From Adiantum capillus-veneris (Eukaryota > Streptophyta > Polypodiopsida > Polypodiales > Pteridaceae), in NCBI GenBank assembly GCA_014529385.2, contig CM043959.1, positions 85,665,029 to 85,729,028 on the forward strand: a stretch of DNA of 64,000 bases, given 5' to 3'. Every line of letters starts with the position of its first letter. Position 1 is the stretch's first letter. Shown here one piece after another: positions 53,602 through 64,000 of the stretch. Below the pieces are notes generated by a model. That model made no database searches, had not been told where the DNA came from, and saw nothing but the letters and a program-made list of their open reading frames with translations. Position numbers and translations under genes: made by a program.

Positions 53602-54487
53602 TCGGTGATACCATGATGTTGTTTCGTTGATACCATGGTTATTCTCGATGATGCCATGATGATGTTTTGTTGATACCATGGTTATTCTCGGTGATGCCAT
53701 GATGTTGTTTCGTTGATACAATGATTATTCTCGTTGATATCATGATGCTTTTCGTTGATACCATGATCATTTATTCATTTTTATTGATATAATGATGATA
53801 TTTTGTTAATACTTTTATGATATTCATTGATCACTACATTGATAAATGTTGTTTTATGTAGTATATACACATATCATTTGTATCACGTAATCACACATTT
53901 TGTACTTTTACGTTTATACTTTATGTACCATATGTTGTCGTGAGTATATATGTCGTCAAGAGAGTGGCGTCGTGAACCATCTCTTATGGAATTGTGAACG
54001 TAATTATTTCATTAACGATGCTAATAATTTTCATGACATGTTTTTTTTTTTTTTTTGGAGTCTATGATCTATGTAAGATTGATCAAATAATTGATTTTAT
54101 AAAGACAAACTTGGTGACAATAAAAGATTTATGAAGATATGTTTGGTGATGCCATATTGATAACAACATGAAGACATGTTTGGTGATGCGATATTGATGA
54201 CAAGCTACACAGCAGATTCACGGAGACACTTTTGATTACAAGCTAATCGATAGCTTTTACACCTCTTTATTGAACCTTTGTATTCATTATTGTATTGATA
54301 GGATAGGAGTAATGTAACTCCTCATAAAACATTCATTGTAAAAGGAGTGATGTAGCTCCTCGTAAACATTTGTATATTCAATGATTTTTATAATATAACG
54401 GTGGGTGTATATAGAGCTGTGGGTTTTTCCCTTGATCCCCCAAGGGGTTTTTTCATCCACAGTTAGGGACCCTTATTTGAGCGGGGG
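53602..54487 (+). other. 3' part of element D interior
   Basis: GATACCATG-type repeats continue to about 53830, then AT-rich sequence with a poly-T run (54042-54055) and a duplicated GTAATGTAACTCCTC-like piece (about 54308 and 54345). It ends with GAGCGGGGG (54479-54487), the probable polypurine tract. No coding frame. Confidence 0.8.
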
Positions 54488-54534
54488 TGTTGAGCTTATA
54501 TGTGAAGCTACTCAATATATGGCTTCTCTATATA
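54488..54534 (+). repeat. 3' LTR of element D, first part
   Basis: 47 bp identical to the start of the 5' LTR, cut by CACTA copy C at 54535. It ends with ATA, the target of the CACTA insertion. Confidence 0.95.
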
Positions 54535-54596
54535 CACTACAAGAGGTTCTTCATATTAGCGACGCTCACACAGCAACGCTCAAAAAAAAAAATCCC

Positions 54597-54690
54597 GGCG
54601 TCGCTATGAGCGTCGCTATAAGCGTCGCTATGAGCGTCGCAAATTTATTTGTAAATTTGCGACGCTCATAGCGACGCTCATAGCGACGCC
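54597..54690. repeat. Subterminal hairpin of CACTA copy C, 5' end
   Basis: Same hairpin as in copy B, but the 3' arm has lost one GCGACGC unit, leaving arms of unequal length. The 29-bp palindrome follows at 54723-54751. Confidence 0.85.
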
Positions 54691-54779
54691 GGCTGGGGTA
54701 AAAAAAAAAACCGAGCGCGCCCAAAAACTCAGATCTCAGATCTGAGTTTTTCGGCGCCCTCAAGCAAAGAGCAGGTAAC

Positions 54780-54819
54780 GCTCTCCCTCACTCTCTCTCT
54801 TTCTCTCTCTTTTTCTTCT

Positions 54820-54855
<36 letters not shown>

Positions 54856-55230
54856 AGAGGAAGGAGAGCCAGGTATGCTCCTTCCCTCTCCTCATTCTCA
54901 TGTTCCCTTCCCCTCTTTCTCTCTCCCTCTCTTTCTCTCTCACACACACACATACACACACATACACAGTGTTTTGTGAGAGAGAGAGAGAGAGAGAGAG
55001 TACAAACAAAAACAAAAACGCACACACACATACATAAACAAAGAATGCACACACATTGAGAGAGAAAAAGAGAGAGAGAGCATGCATAAACAAAAAACGC
55101 ACGCATTGAGAGAGGAAAAGAGAGAGAGAACATGCATAAACAAAAAACGCACACATTGAGAGAGGAAAAGAGAGAGAAAACATGCATACGATCCAAAAAA
55201 ACGCACACACATTGAAAGAGAAAGAGAGAG
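54780..55230. repeat. CT/CA/GA microsatellite block of CACTA copy C
   Basis: Counterpart of 46141-46640, with shorter dinucleotide runs and four CATGCATAAACAAAAAACGCAC-type units. No gene. Confidence 0.9.
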
Positions 55231-55592
55231 AAACTAATTTAACGTTGTAGGAAACTAATTAAAATTAAAAGACCTATAGATCTAACCGACGAGGAGTTGA
55301 ACTGAAGACCTATTATTCAAGAGGGAAATGGCATAATCAATCTATCATACTTGGCATGGGTGATAGAAAGGTTATACCGTTTATCTCTTTTTATTGGCAC
55401 ACACATCCACACACGCGTACACACACAAGAAGAAGAGAGTTATAACGTCGTAGGAAACTATTTTAAAAGACGTTAAAGATTAGGTTATATGTAGACTTAC
55501 ATTAAATTAGATTTAGGTTTATTTTTAACTAGATTTACGTTTATTTAAGCTAGATTTAGATTTACGTTATATTAGATTAGATTTAGGTCTCC

Positions 55593-55779
55593 ATGGACCG
55601 CGATGCCTGCATGAAGCGGGTGAAGAAAGACCTCAATGGAATATAGGGTATTGCTGTCTTCACTCATGGTGGGCTCCGTCGATCCAAAAGTACTGGTGAA
55701 ATGTCTTCAGAAGATAGGGAAGAAGGTGGATCTTCAGGGCGGCAAGAGTCACTACATCCCCGACACAATGACCATCTAG
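55593..55779 (+). pseudogene. Captured HMA-domain gene fragment in CACTA copy C
   Basis: Counterpart of 46970-47168. Reads MDRDACMKRVKKDLNGI, a stop, GIAVFTHGG, then in the next frame VDPKVLVKCLQKIGKKVDLQ. The first metal-binding Cys is Arg here. Same internal frame change and same end as copy B, so both copies descend from one capture event. Confidence 0.65.
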
Positions 55780-56163
55780 ACAACCTCTAGTCATTAGACT
55801 TACGTTAAATTAGATTTAGCTTTATTTTTAGTTAGATTTACGTTTATTTAGAGTTACGCTTATTTACGTTAGATCGAGTCCACGCAAGAATTACTTACGG
55901 TTTAGGGTTTAGAGTTAGACGAACAGTGAAAAGATCTACTGTGAAAAGATGTTAAGATGAAGTGAAGTGCTACAGCTAGAGAAGAGGCAAAGGGATTTTG
56001 TCCACTACATGCAGTATCATGTAGACGTGGGTGTCTAGATTTCTTGTACCCACAAATATAGGTATTGACCAATAAAGACGAGATTATAACCCGGTGGTTC
56101 TGATCTTCGTGCACCTCTAGACAGAGGTGTGCGGGGATTGGACATGACTAGAGAATGTGAGAT

Positions 56164-56205
<42 letters not shown>

Positions 56206-56267
56206 GAAGAAGAATGCCAATAGAATATTAAATTTGTTGTCCAGATTATAAGTTTTTTATCCTCATT

Positions 56268-59200
56268 ATGAGTAGCGACGAGGATGTGGGACCGTCCAAT
56301 CGAAACACCTATCTCTCAACGAGGGTCTTATGTCCTTGTAATCAATGCAAGCATGCTGTGCGACGGACAAGACGTGTTTCTTTGCAGCACGTTCGCGAAT
56401 TTGGCGAGTTCGATCCATCTATTATAGATCGAGTTGTTGCCAATTATAACTCGTCGGACACTGACGCTGGCCAACAAGCAGCAATCTTGCAACCCAATAG
56501 ACGTGTTCGCAGGCGCTTTGGTCAAGCAGCATATGTGAGGCCACAAGATGTAGCCTCTGACAGCTCGGGGGATGATCATGCAGAGCACATTCCCAACGAG
56601 GCAATGTCTGAGCCCGAGATTGATGAAATGATCGAGACGCGCGATCATGGATTCAGAAAGGCTTATCTATGATGATATGAAAAGTGAAGCCGATACGTCA
56701 TTATATAATGGAGCACGTATGTCTAGATTGAAAGCACTCCTGGTTCTTCTCAACATGCAGGCAAAGTTTGGATGGAGTGACACTAGCGTCACAGCGCTTT
56801 TCAGGTGATCTATTACAATTAGTTTACTTTAATAGAACTCTAAATGTATAATGATCTGATAGATTTTTACACGACTGTATCATATTTTTATGTTGTGTAG
56901 ATTGCTGAAAGAGCACATACTACCAGCTGACAATGTGATGCCAGATTCCCGAGATGAAGCAAGAAAGATTTTGCGAAACTTGGGGATGGATTACAATTCT
57001 ATCCACGCTTGTCCTAATGACTGCATTCTTTTCAGAGGGGAATACACAGACATGGAGAAGTGTCCGAAATGTGATTCCAAAAGATATCGAGTAGATCTCC
57101 ACGGGACAAAAATTCCACAAAAGGTTTTGCGACATTTTCCTTTGCTTCCTCGCATCAAGCATTTCTTCAAATGTAAGTCCATGGCCGCCCTAGAATCATG
57201 GCATGAGGAGAATAAATCTTCGGATGGTGTGCTACGAATTCCTGCAGATTGCGCAGCCTGGAAACATATAGATGGAACATGGTCGGATTTTGCCAGGGAA
57301 GCTCGAAATTTGCGCTTAGGCCTGGCTATGGATGGCGTAAATCCATTTGGTCAAAGATCAACATCTTACAGTGTATGGCCCGTTGTCATCGTCAACTACA
57401 ACATTCCCCCGTGGTTGACTACGAAGAAGGGGCACCTATGGCTAAGCTTGATTGTGCCAGGGCGATATAAAGTGGGGAATATTGATGTGTATCTTCGTCC
57501 ACTATTGGAAGAGCTACAACAATTGTGGATTGGCATAGAGGTGGTGGATATGAGCCGACACACAGGACGACGGAATGCTTTGATCAGAGGTATTCTAATG
57601 TGGACCATGCATGACTATCCCGGGCTAACAGAATGCTCAGGTGATCTATTGACACTCCTCACTCAGACACTGTAAATCTTGTTTTTTCCCATAGTTGATC
57701 TATTATCATGTGTATACATGCAGGGCTTCAAACAAGCGGATACAGAGCATGTGTCACATGTGGACCTAGACTGAATGCACGTAGGGCACCCTCACTGAAG
57801 AAGCAAATCTATGAAGGTCATCAAGCGTATCTTCCAGAGAATCATGTGTTACGCGATGGCTTTTTGGGAAGAGAGCCACCAAGGATGTCTGCACAAGCAT
57901 GGGTAGAGCAGAAGGAGATGTGCGATGACGGATTGCCTCCAGGGATGAAGAGACTATCTCTATGGTACGAGTTACCATACTGGCCCCGACTCGTGATCAA
58001 TCACTTACTCGATCCAATGCACATATTCAAGAATGTGGGTAATCTACTATGGGACCATTTGACCGGCAAGAAAGATACTTTGGGAGCCAGAGTTGACCTT
58101 AGAAATGTGGATCGTATGGAGCAATATTGGTCGCAAACAGCGTCTGATGGATCGATAAAACTCCCTAAAGCACCATGGATTTTCATAGGAGCCCAAGAAC
58201 GCAAAGTAAAAGAGGCCATTCGATCTTTGCGGACCCCCACTGGCGTAATGCACTCGCTCCGAACGTGTTTTACTAAAGAAGGAAAGCTTACCGGTTTGAA
58301 GTCACACGATTGGCATAAAATGTGTCAGGTACGTTCATAGTGGACTTTAATATCATTGCATAAAATGTGGACTTTAATATCATTGCTACACATACTTTAC
58401 AGTTTATCTTACCGGTTGCCATTGAGGGATGTTTGTCTCTCGACATCCGTAACACAATCTACAAACTTGCAAAGCTGGTGCAATGGATCTCACAAAAGGA
58501 GATCGACGTAGACTCCATACCATTCGCCAAACTAAATGCTGCAAAGCTTGTGTGTATGTTTGAGAAACATTTTCCTACTACAATGCTAACCATTCAGGTG
58601 CATCTTCTTGTTCACATAGTTGATGAGGTGGAAATAGCTGGCACAGTTCATTCCAGATGGATGTTCTTCTTAGAGCATTTCAAGAAAACGCTTAAGGGAT
58701 ATGTGCGTCAAAAGGCACGTCCGGAGGGTAGCATGGCAGAAGGTTGGTTGGTATCAGAGTCCCTAGTGTACATTGGAGAGTGGCTAGACGGATTTGATAA
58801 ATCCTGGGACACGCTATGGCGAACCATAGATGATGAGCGCATATCTGGGATTGTCATGTGCAATCTGGGTGTTGAGAAGAAGATGACGGAAGATCTAGAG
58901 GCTAAAATCAACCGATTTTGCATGCTTCACAATCCAGTGATGCAAAAGTGGATTTCACAATATGAGGATGCAAAGCAAGAGCGACAAAGGGCACGAATCG
59001 AGTGGAGACGGGGAAGACGACCACCGATGCACTATCCAGCGGTTCTGGAGAGCCTACCAACCTTCATGAGCTTAAGATGGTTGCACAACCAATTGAAAAG
59101 CGCACAACAATGCGGTGACGAAGTGACTAAAGAAGAGTGGGAGTACTCTCGGGGTTGCGCGACCAAGGTAAGTTTGCAATGTACGACTAGCAAGTGACTT

Positions 59201-60000
59201 TATTTATAAACGTTTGAACGGCCACTCATAATCTTTGTTCGTTGTAGTATAAGTCATACACAGCAGCATGGTGTAAAGGTCGACATTTTAGGGTGGAACG
59301 AATCGACAAAAAGCGTTTTACTCAAGATTGTGGAATCATGGCAAAATTTGAACAGTCTAGTCGACGACGTTCCTCTGATGCAGATCCTGTGGTGGCGGAA
59401 CTCACTTACTTCGGCACGCTGCAAGAGATTTTGAGGATCGATTACAGAGGATTTTTTGTCGACTTATTCGACGTGCAATGGTTCAAGATAATCATGGAGG
59501 GTCGCAACGCTACTGTGCGTAGAGGAGAGTCTGGTTTTCTTGAGGTGGATTCTACTAAGAAATGGACTGACCTAAGAGACACTTTTGTACTACCCGAGCA
59601 TTGTGAACAAGTAAGTATATAAATAGTTAACATCCCCCTTTTACAAGTTATGTGCTTGAAAGCTCTCATGTAAGTTATGTGGCTCTGGCAGGTAGTATTT
59701 CATCCTACAAAGTCTACATCAAACTGGTGGTACGTCATAGAGGTAGCCCCTCGTAGTGCAAGGACGTATGAAGGCTACCATGTGCCAATCACAACGACAT
59801 CAATGGAGGAGATTAGAGAAGATGCTCAATCAGAAGCCGCTGCGGTGGTGCCAGACGAGCATCAAGATGCTCCTACTCTATATGGGGTGCATGCAGAGGA
59901 GCTACAAAATGAAACAGAGGATATGTGTTTAAACGGAGAGCTCTATATAGATATAGGAAGTTATGCTAAGTTATGCGAGGATGAGAGAGAGATCTCTTAA
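56268..60000 (+). pseudogene. CACTA tnp2-type transposase, copy C (4-base insertion)
   Basis: Exons: 56268-56804, 56901-57640, 57724-58328, 58403-59167, 59248-59610, 59692-60000. Exon 1 is 537 bases instead of 533 because CGCG is added near 56637 (GAGACGCGCGATC against GAGACGATC in B). This breaks the frame after EMIET. All later exons, including exon 5 that is damaged in copy B, are open and in phase. Domain content is as in copy B: two cysteine motifs, the tnp2 core, the DUF4218-like exon 4 and the acidic tail. Splicing that avoids exon 1, or a start downstream, could leave a shortened protein. Confidence 0.9.
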
Positions 60001-60272
60001 AGCCACAAATATTGTATTTGAACAATTTTGCTCCGTGCTGTAAAAGCTCTGGCTCTTTAAGTACCTTCCATGGTGTATAACGCTCTTTTAGACTCGCGCT
60101 CACATCTTTTGATTAAAAATTCTGAGTTTTCGACTTGCCTCTTCTATCACTCGATTCATTGCGTCATTGTATTTATATGCGTCATTACGTCATTGTATTT
60201 AATGGTCTTTGCGTCATTGTCTACTCTATTCATTCAATATTAAGTTTAAATATTCGTGTGTTTAATGCAGGT

Positions 60273-61586
60273 ATGGATGATGAGGAGTTTCTTTCTTCTT
60301 TGTCACCGCAGCAGAGACAGTGGTACGTGGAGCGTCATCGCTCTGGCGCATCATCGCGCGTTCCTACACCATCCGCATCTCCCTCTCTTTCAGAGCATTC
60401 GGTGCGCTCCGAAGCTTCGGCGTCGACGAGACGAGAGTCACACTCGTCTAGACACCGGCGCTCTAGTGGTGGCGGTGGCGGTTGTTGTGGGGATTCCACC
60501 ACCGATGCCTCCACACCGCCTCGTGTTCGACGAGGCTCTTTACCCTCCCCTTCTTTGCCCGCCCCCACACCAGCCACAGCATCGCCGTCTACGCCAGGTT
60601 TTGCACGGCTGACTGTTCCTAGAAGCTACACACCTCTACCTACTCCGCCAGGAGCCACCCCACTCGACACTCCTCGCTTCGGGGCCCAGACGCCGGTGGA
60701 GACACCTGACGTCTGTACCCCCATCGACACGCCGCTAGAGACCCCTGCCGGGACACCTAGGTTCACACGTCACTGGCCAGAGGGCTTGCCTTACTCCGTC
60801 GACATCAGCGGCGGCATCATCATGGATGATGACGGCAAGAAGGTGATCTCGCGCATGCGTGGTCTTTGCTCTCAGCTGTTTAGACACTATATACTAAACA
60901 AATGGAGTGAAGTACCAAGTGATTTAAAAAACAGAGTCATCAGCATACTTCATGATGAGTTTCCCATTCCAACACGGGATCAGCGCTTCAATGAAGACCT
61001 GATGAAGATTCGAATGCGCGAATACTGCAAACACAAGCGTTCCGAAGTGCAAAAAGCAATCAAGAATGGGTGGAACAGGCTAGATTGGCTGGCCAAAGAA
61101 GATTGGAAGAATGCGAAGAAAGCAGCGCGCGAGAATCCCGACAAGTGGAAGCAACAAAAGGATGCAGCCAGAGCGCGAGTAGAGGCAGGGAGCTCGCACC
61201 ACTTGGGGAGCGATGGATGGGCATCATTTGAGGCTGATTTTGTAAGTCTTTTCACATTGCTCTTTATGCATGTTCGATAGTTTAGGGTTTATGAGTTTTT
61301 TAGTTCTAACATAATGAAATCTTTGTATGTTTTGACAGTGGTCGATGACAGGACGTGATCCCACACCGTACGAGCGCGAGTACGCAGGCAGGAAGGGCTT
61401 AAACGCCCTGAAGGACATTCTCAATTCTCGCGGCGGCATGGTTAGTATTAGGGTTTACTCTTTTTTATTTTTTGTATTGTTTTATAAATGTCGTTATATG
61501 TTTATATTTACTGAAAACTGTCTTATTGTCTTTTTTTGCAGAATCCGACAGATACGCCGCTTGGACGCGATGAGACGTCTGACTAG
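60273..61586 (+). CDS. TnpA-like protein gene, copy C (intact)
   Basis: Exons 60273-61241, 61339-61440 and 61542-61586, all with GT..AG borders, give a 371-residue protein. Residues 1-30 are MDDEEFLSSLSPQQRQWYVE and on. Residues about 20-210 are low-complexity, rich in Ser, Pro and Thr with TP steps and a GGGGGCC run near 70. Residues about 215-345 are the conserved helical part (KKVISRMRGLCSQLFRHYI, EDWKNAKKAARENPDKWKQ, GRDPTPYEREYAGRKGLNAL), which matches the Ptta/En/Spm plant transposase pattern. The ATG follows a splice acceptor, so a non-coding first exon lies upstream. This is the only fully intact multi-exon gene in the window, and it might still supply TnpA function to other copies. 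Confidence 0.75.
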
Positions 61587-61904
61587 ACGACGTCAGTTTA
61601 GCCGTAGCTAGATAGCATTAGTTTAGGGTTTCTCATAGCTTATGTATCATGAGACGGATTTTATACGTCTTTTTGAACCATGTATATTATTACATTTGTC
61701 ACCGCAGTTCCTTTTGCCAATAAATTCTTTATGCCTATGATGTTGTACAATTGTCATTATTACATTTGCCAATCAATTCATTTTGCCTATGATGTGTACA
61801 ATTGTCAATTTTGCAAACAATGCATCTTGTGGGTGACTATTTTGGGTCTCTTATCTACCTTTGCACTTTTTTTAAAAAGTGAATCAAGTACAATATGGTT
61901 GATG

Positions 61905-62118
61905 GGTGGCAGGGCATTCAATGCCCTGCCACCAAAAAAATATTCTCTCGGGCGTCGCTATAAGTGTCGCTATTTATGGCTCTGTAGCGTCGCTATGAGC
62001 GTCGCTATAGTCTTCTGTGAGAGCGTCGCTATAGGCGTCGCTATATGCGTCGCTATATAGCGACGCCTATAGCGACGCTCTCGTAGCGATGCTCGTAGCG
62101 ACGGTTTTAGCGACGCCG
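61905..62118. repeat. Subterminal repeats of CACTA copy C, 3' end
   Basis: A perfect 29-bp palindrome (61905-61933) is followed by GCGTCGCTAT cores and, from about 62057, their complements, as in copy B. Confidence 0.85.
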
Positions 62119-62189
62119 GGGGTTATAAAAACCCAATGTATTTCCGTCGCTAACAGCGTCACAAGAGCACACAACCTCTTGTAGTGATA

Positions 62190-62284
62190 TGGCACCCAGG
62201 TCCCCTCTATATATACATCATCTCATGTGTGTATTCTACACACTTTGGGGTTCGACTTCTGTGCTCTCTCCTTCTCTCTCAACA
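62190..62284 (+). repeat. 3' LTR of element D, second part
   Basis: 95 bp completing the 142-bp LTR. The target AAAGG follows at 62285-62289. Confidence 0.95.
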
Positions 62285-62289
62285 AAAGG

Positions 62290-64000
62290 GGATGCACTTC
62301 TCATTGTGAAGCAGATTTTAGGCATTTGGGCATGCAAAAATGAAAGACTAAGGGCCAAAGTTCATACCATCCGTAGGCTATTTAATCAATTTGAGGAGGT
62401 GCAATTATATCATATTCCTAGGAAACAAAATGAAGATGTTGATTTACTTGCACAACAAGCCGTTGCATGTATAAAGAAAGAAGTGCAGGTCATCATGGTG
62501 GCGGCTGCTGTGAAGTAACCGAGGTAGCAGGGATTGGAGTCATTGGCTCCCATCATTGGCTACATTTTGGAGGGTGAGTTTCCACCAGACTTCACAAAAG
62601 CTCAGAAGAGGAGACTCATGAAGAAGGCAAGCATGTATCTCTTCCTAGAAGGCTCCCTCTATCAAAGAGGGAAGGATAAAGTGTGCAGAAGAGTACCAAC
62701 TATCGCGGAAATTCCAGCCATTCTAAAAGGTTTGCATGAAGAGGCATGTGGTGGTCATTTTTCCCAAGAATTAACTGTGAAGAAGATTTTGCTTGCGGGG
62801 TATGTTTGGCCAAGTCTGCATGTGGATTTCCAACATTGGTGTAAAAGTTGTCACAATTGTCAGGTAAATGGGAATAGAAGATTGATTTATGGTCCAAGGC
62901 AAATTGTGCTTGCAAATGGACCCTTTGAAAAGTGGGGCATTGATGCTATGGGTCCTCTGCCTATGACAAAAAATGGTAAACTCTACATTCTAGTGGTTGT
63001 AGACTATATGACTAGGTGGGTGGAAGCACAAAGTGTGGCAAAGGTAAATGAGAGGACAGTGAGAAAATTCTTCTACACTCACATTTGTTGTAGATTTGGC
63101 ACACCTTTGGAGATTGTTTCTGATAATGGTCCAGGGTTTAGAAAGGGATTGCTCACAGAAGTTTGTGAAGAACTTCACATTCTACATCGTCACAGTACAC
63201 TCTACTATCCCCAATCAAATGGTTTGGTAGAAAAAGCTAATGGTGTCATTGCAGGCATCACATTCTACATCGTCACAGTACACTCTACTATCCCCAATCA
63301 AATGGTTTGGTAGAAAAAGCTAATGGTGTCATTGCAGGCATCATTAGAAAGATGGTGAAAAACAAGACAAAGTTGTGGGATGACTTCTTGGATGGTGCCT
63401 TGTGGGCGTATCGAACCACATATAGGGAATCCACGGAGTTCACACCATTTCACTTGGTCTATGGTCAAGAGGCTTTACAGCCAATTGAGCTAAACATTCC
63501 AACAATGCGACTTCATGACAAATCAGCACAAGATGATCAAGAAGCATGGATGGATCGACTTCTTACCTTAGATGAGCTTGAGTGGAAAAGAGAAGCAGCA
63601 TACGAGTGCTATAAGAGGAAAGCCACACAGACAAAGGAGAAGCTTGACAAGAAACTGAAGGATAAAGGCATCAATGAAGGAGATCTTGTGCTAAGGGATG
63701 ACAATTGACTCGATAATCGTTTTGATGCCAAATTTGAAACAAGATGGCAGGGGCCATACATAGTCAAGAAGGCTTTCAATTCAAGTTACTATCAACTTAT
63801 GGACTTGAATGGACAAGATCACTCCAAAAAGGTAAACGGCTATCGCTTGAAGCCTTACTTGAGTCGCCTTCTACCAAAGGATCTACCAGAGCAAAAGGCA
63901 ACTATCTCATGTAAGTATTGTTCCATGAAGCATGAGTGTAACACAAACCAAAATTCCAAGGGGCCAAACAATGAAGATCTTGTCAAGGACTCTGAAGCAC
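62290..64000 (+). pseudogene. Second RNase H end, integrase and C-terminal part of the Tat-like element
   Basis: Begins with the GDALLIVKQI segment whose Asp completes the second RNase H active site, then HIPRKQNEDVDLLAQQA. Two in-frame stops (62516 and 62531) lie in the linker. The integrase follows: HHCC finger (LHEEACGGHF to CKSCHNCQ, about 62728-62863), first Asp in WGIDAMGPL (about 62934), second in EIVSDNGPGF (about 63112), and Glu in NGLVEKANG. An 83-bp tandem duplication (63175-63340) repeats the Glu segment and shifts the frame. The C-terminal part (63307-63708 and, after a TGA at 63706, onward) has ETRWQGPYIVKKAF and RLKPYL. The frame runs off the window. Confidence 0.88.
63175..63340 (+). 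repeat. 83-bp tandem duplication in the Tat-like integrase
   Basis: Positions 63175-63257 are repeated exactly at 63258-63340. The length is not a multiple of three, so the reading frame shifts across it. Confidence 0.95.

Larger units (their letters stand above)
54535..62186 (+). mobile_element. CACTA DNA transposon, copy C (complete, 7652 bp)
   Basis: Starts CACTACAAGAGGTT and ends AACCTCTTGTAGTG, with ATA duplicated (54532-54534 and 62187-62189). Same layout and orientation as copy B. The transposase has a 4-base insertion in exon 1, while the TnpA-like gene is intact. Located in the 3' LTR of element D. Confidence 0.96.
44139..62284 (+). mobile_element. Non-coding short-LTR retrotransposon (element D) carrying two CACTA insertions
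   Basis: 142-bp LTRs start TGTTGAGC and end CTCTCAACA. The 5' copy is 44139-44280. The 3' copy is 54488-54534 plus 62190-62284 after removal of CACTA copy C, and differs by one base. AAAGG duplicates flank the element (44134-44138 and 62285-62289). The primer site abuts the 5' LTR and a GAGCGGGGG tract abuts the 3' LTR. Without the CACTA copies the interior is about 2.5 kb and has no gag or pol, so it depends on proteins of another retroelement. LTR size is that of TRIM elements, while the interior is longer than usual for TRIMs. Confidence 0.93.
37190..64000 (+). mobile_element. Tat-like Ty3/gypsy retrotransposon (right end outside the window)
   Basis: A probable 5' LTR (37190 to about 39916) is followed by a possible primer site, two small frames, gag-PR-RT-RH, a second RNase H and an integrase. 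The second, NNEAEY-type RNase H marks the Tat branch of non-chromovirus gypsy elements. Element D (44139-62284) with its two CACTA passengers splits the second RNase H. Taking out D and one AAAGG restores VKGDALLIV. Coding stops at 42079, 42742, 62516 and 63706 and a frameshifting duplication disable it. The 3' LTR is not in the window, so the age is unknown. Confidence 0.85.

Noticed and set aside
62161-62289. Frame from 62189 read as the start of a gene
   Set aside because: Its first part is the 3' LTR of element D; the true coding begins at 62290 as continuation of the split RNase H.

Overview
The window reads as a repeat-dense piece of nuclear DNA from a land plant. The evidence is Ty3/gypsy, Copia-gag and CACTA-type elements, introns with GT..AG borders, initiator-Met tRNA primer sites, and long CT/GA and CA/GT microsatellites. 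A seed-free plant (fern, lycophyte or moss) is suggested by a transposase-like gene family that I remember mainly from those groups; this is weak evidence. I found no intact host gene, rRNA, tRNA or CRISPR array. Almost every base belongs to a mobile element or its debris, and element boundaries were fixed from terminal repeats and target-site duplications (TSDs) read by eye.

Left part (1-7267): a left-truncated CACTA element on the minus strand (copy A) with a large deletion in its transposase. Next come a broken gypsy reverse-transcriptase fragment, an unidentified 200-bp piece, a Copia gag/zinc-knuckle relic, and exon 1 of a decayed DDE-like transposase gene.

Middle part (6.2-37.2 kb): the DDE-like gene (exon 1 about 6219-6869; exon 2 from 16902) is split twice. 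Gypsy element 1 (7268-16155, minus, TSD CGTGT) lies in its intron. Gypsy element 2 of the same family (17585-32328, plus, TSD CAGAA/GAGAA) lies in its second exon. Element 2 is itself split by an unrelated gypsy element 3 (23780-30013, TSD CATGG). A decayed gene on the opposite strand (34460-36694) converges on the transposase and resembles FCP1/HAD phosphatases. Arrays built on the palindrome GGTAGCTACC lie in the intron and at the right side. I read this as one old two-gene transposon.

Right part (37.2-64 kb): a Tat-like gypsy element with a second RNase H domain starts near 37190 and runs off the window. Inside its second RNase H is a largely non-coding LTR element with 142-bp LTRs (element D, 44139-62284, TSD AAAGG). 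Two near-identical full-length CACTA elements sit inside D: copy B (45881-53601, TSD TCG) in its internal region, and copy C (54535-62186, TSD ATA) in its 3' LTR. Both carry a captured fragment of a heavy-metal-associated (HMA) domain gene. Removing the insertions on paper restores an uninterrupted reading frame in each host element whose coding region was hit, which is strong support for the nesting.

Functionally, the CACTA copies encode a tnp2-type transposase and a TnpA-like protein, with AGCGACGC-based hairpin repeats as likely binding sites. The transposase is damaged at different places in B and C. The gypsy elements encode gag, protease, RT, RNase H and integrase, all with disabling lesions except the pol frame of element 1.
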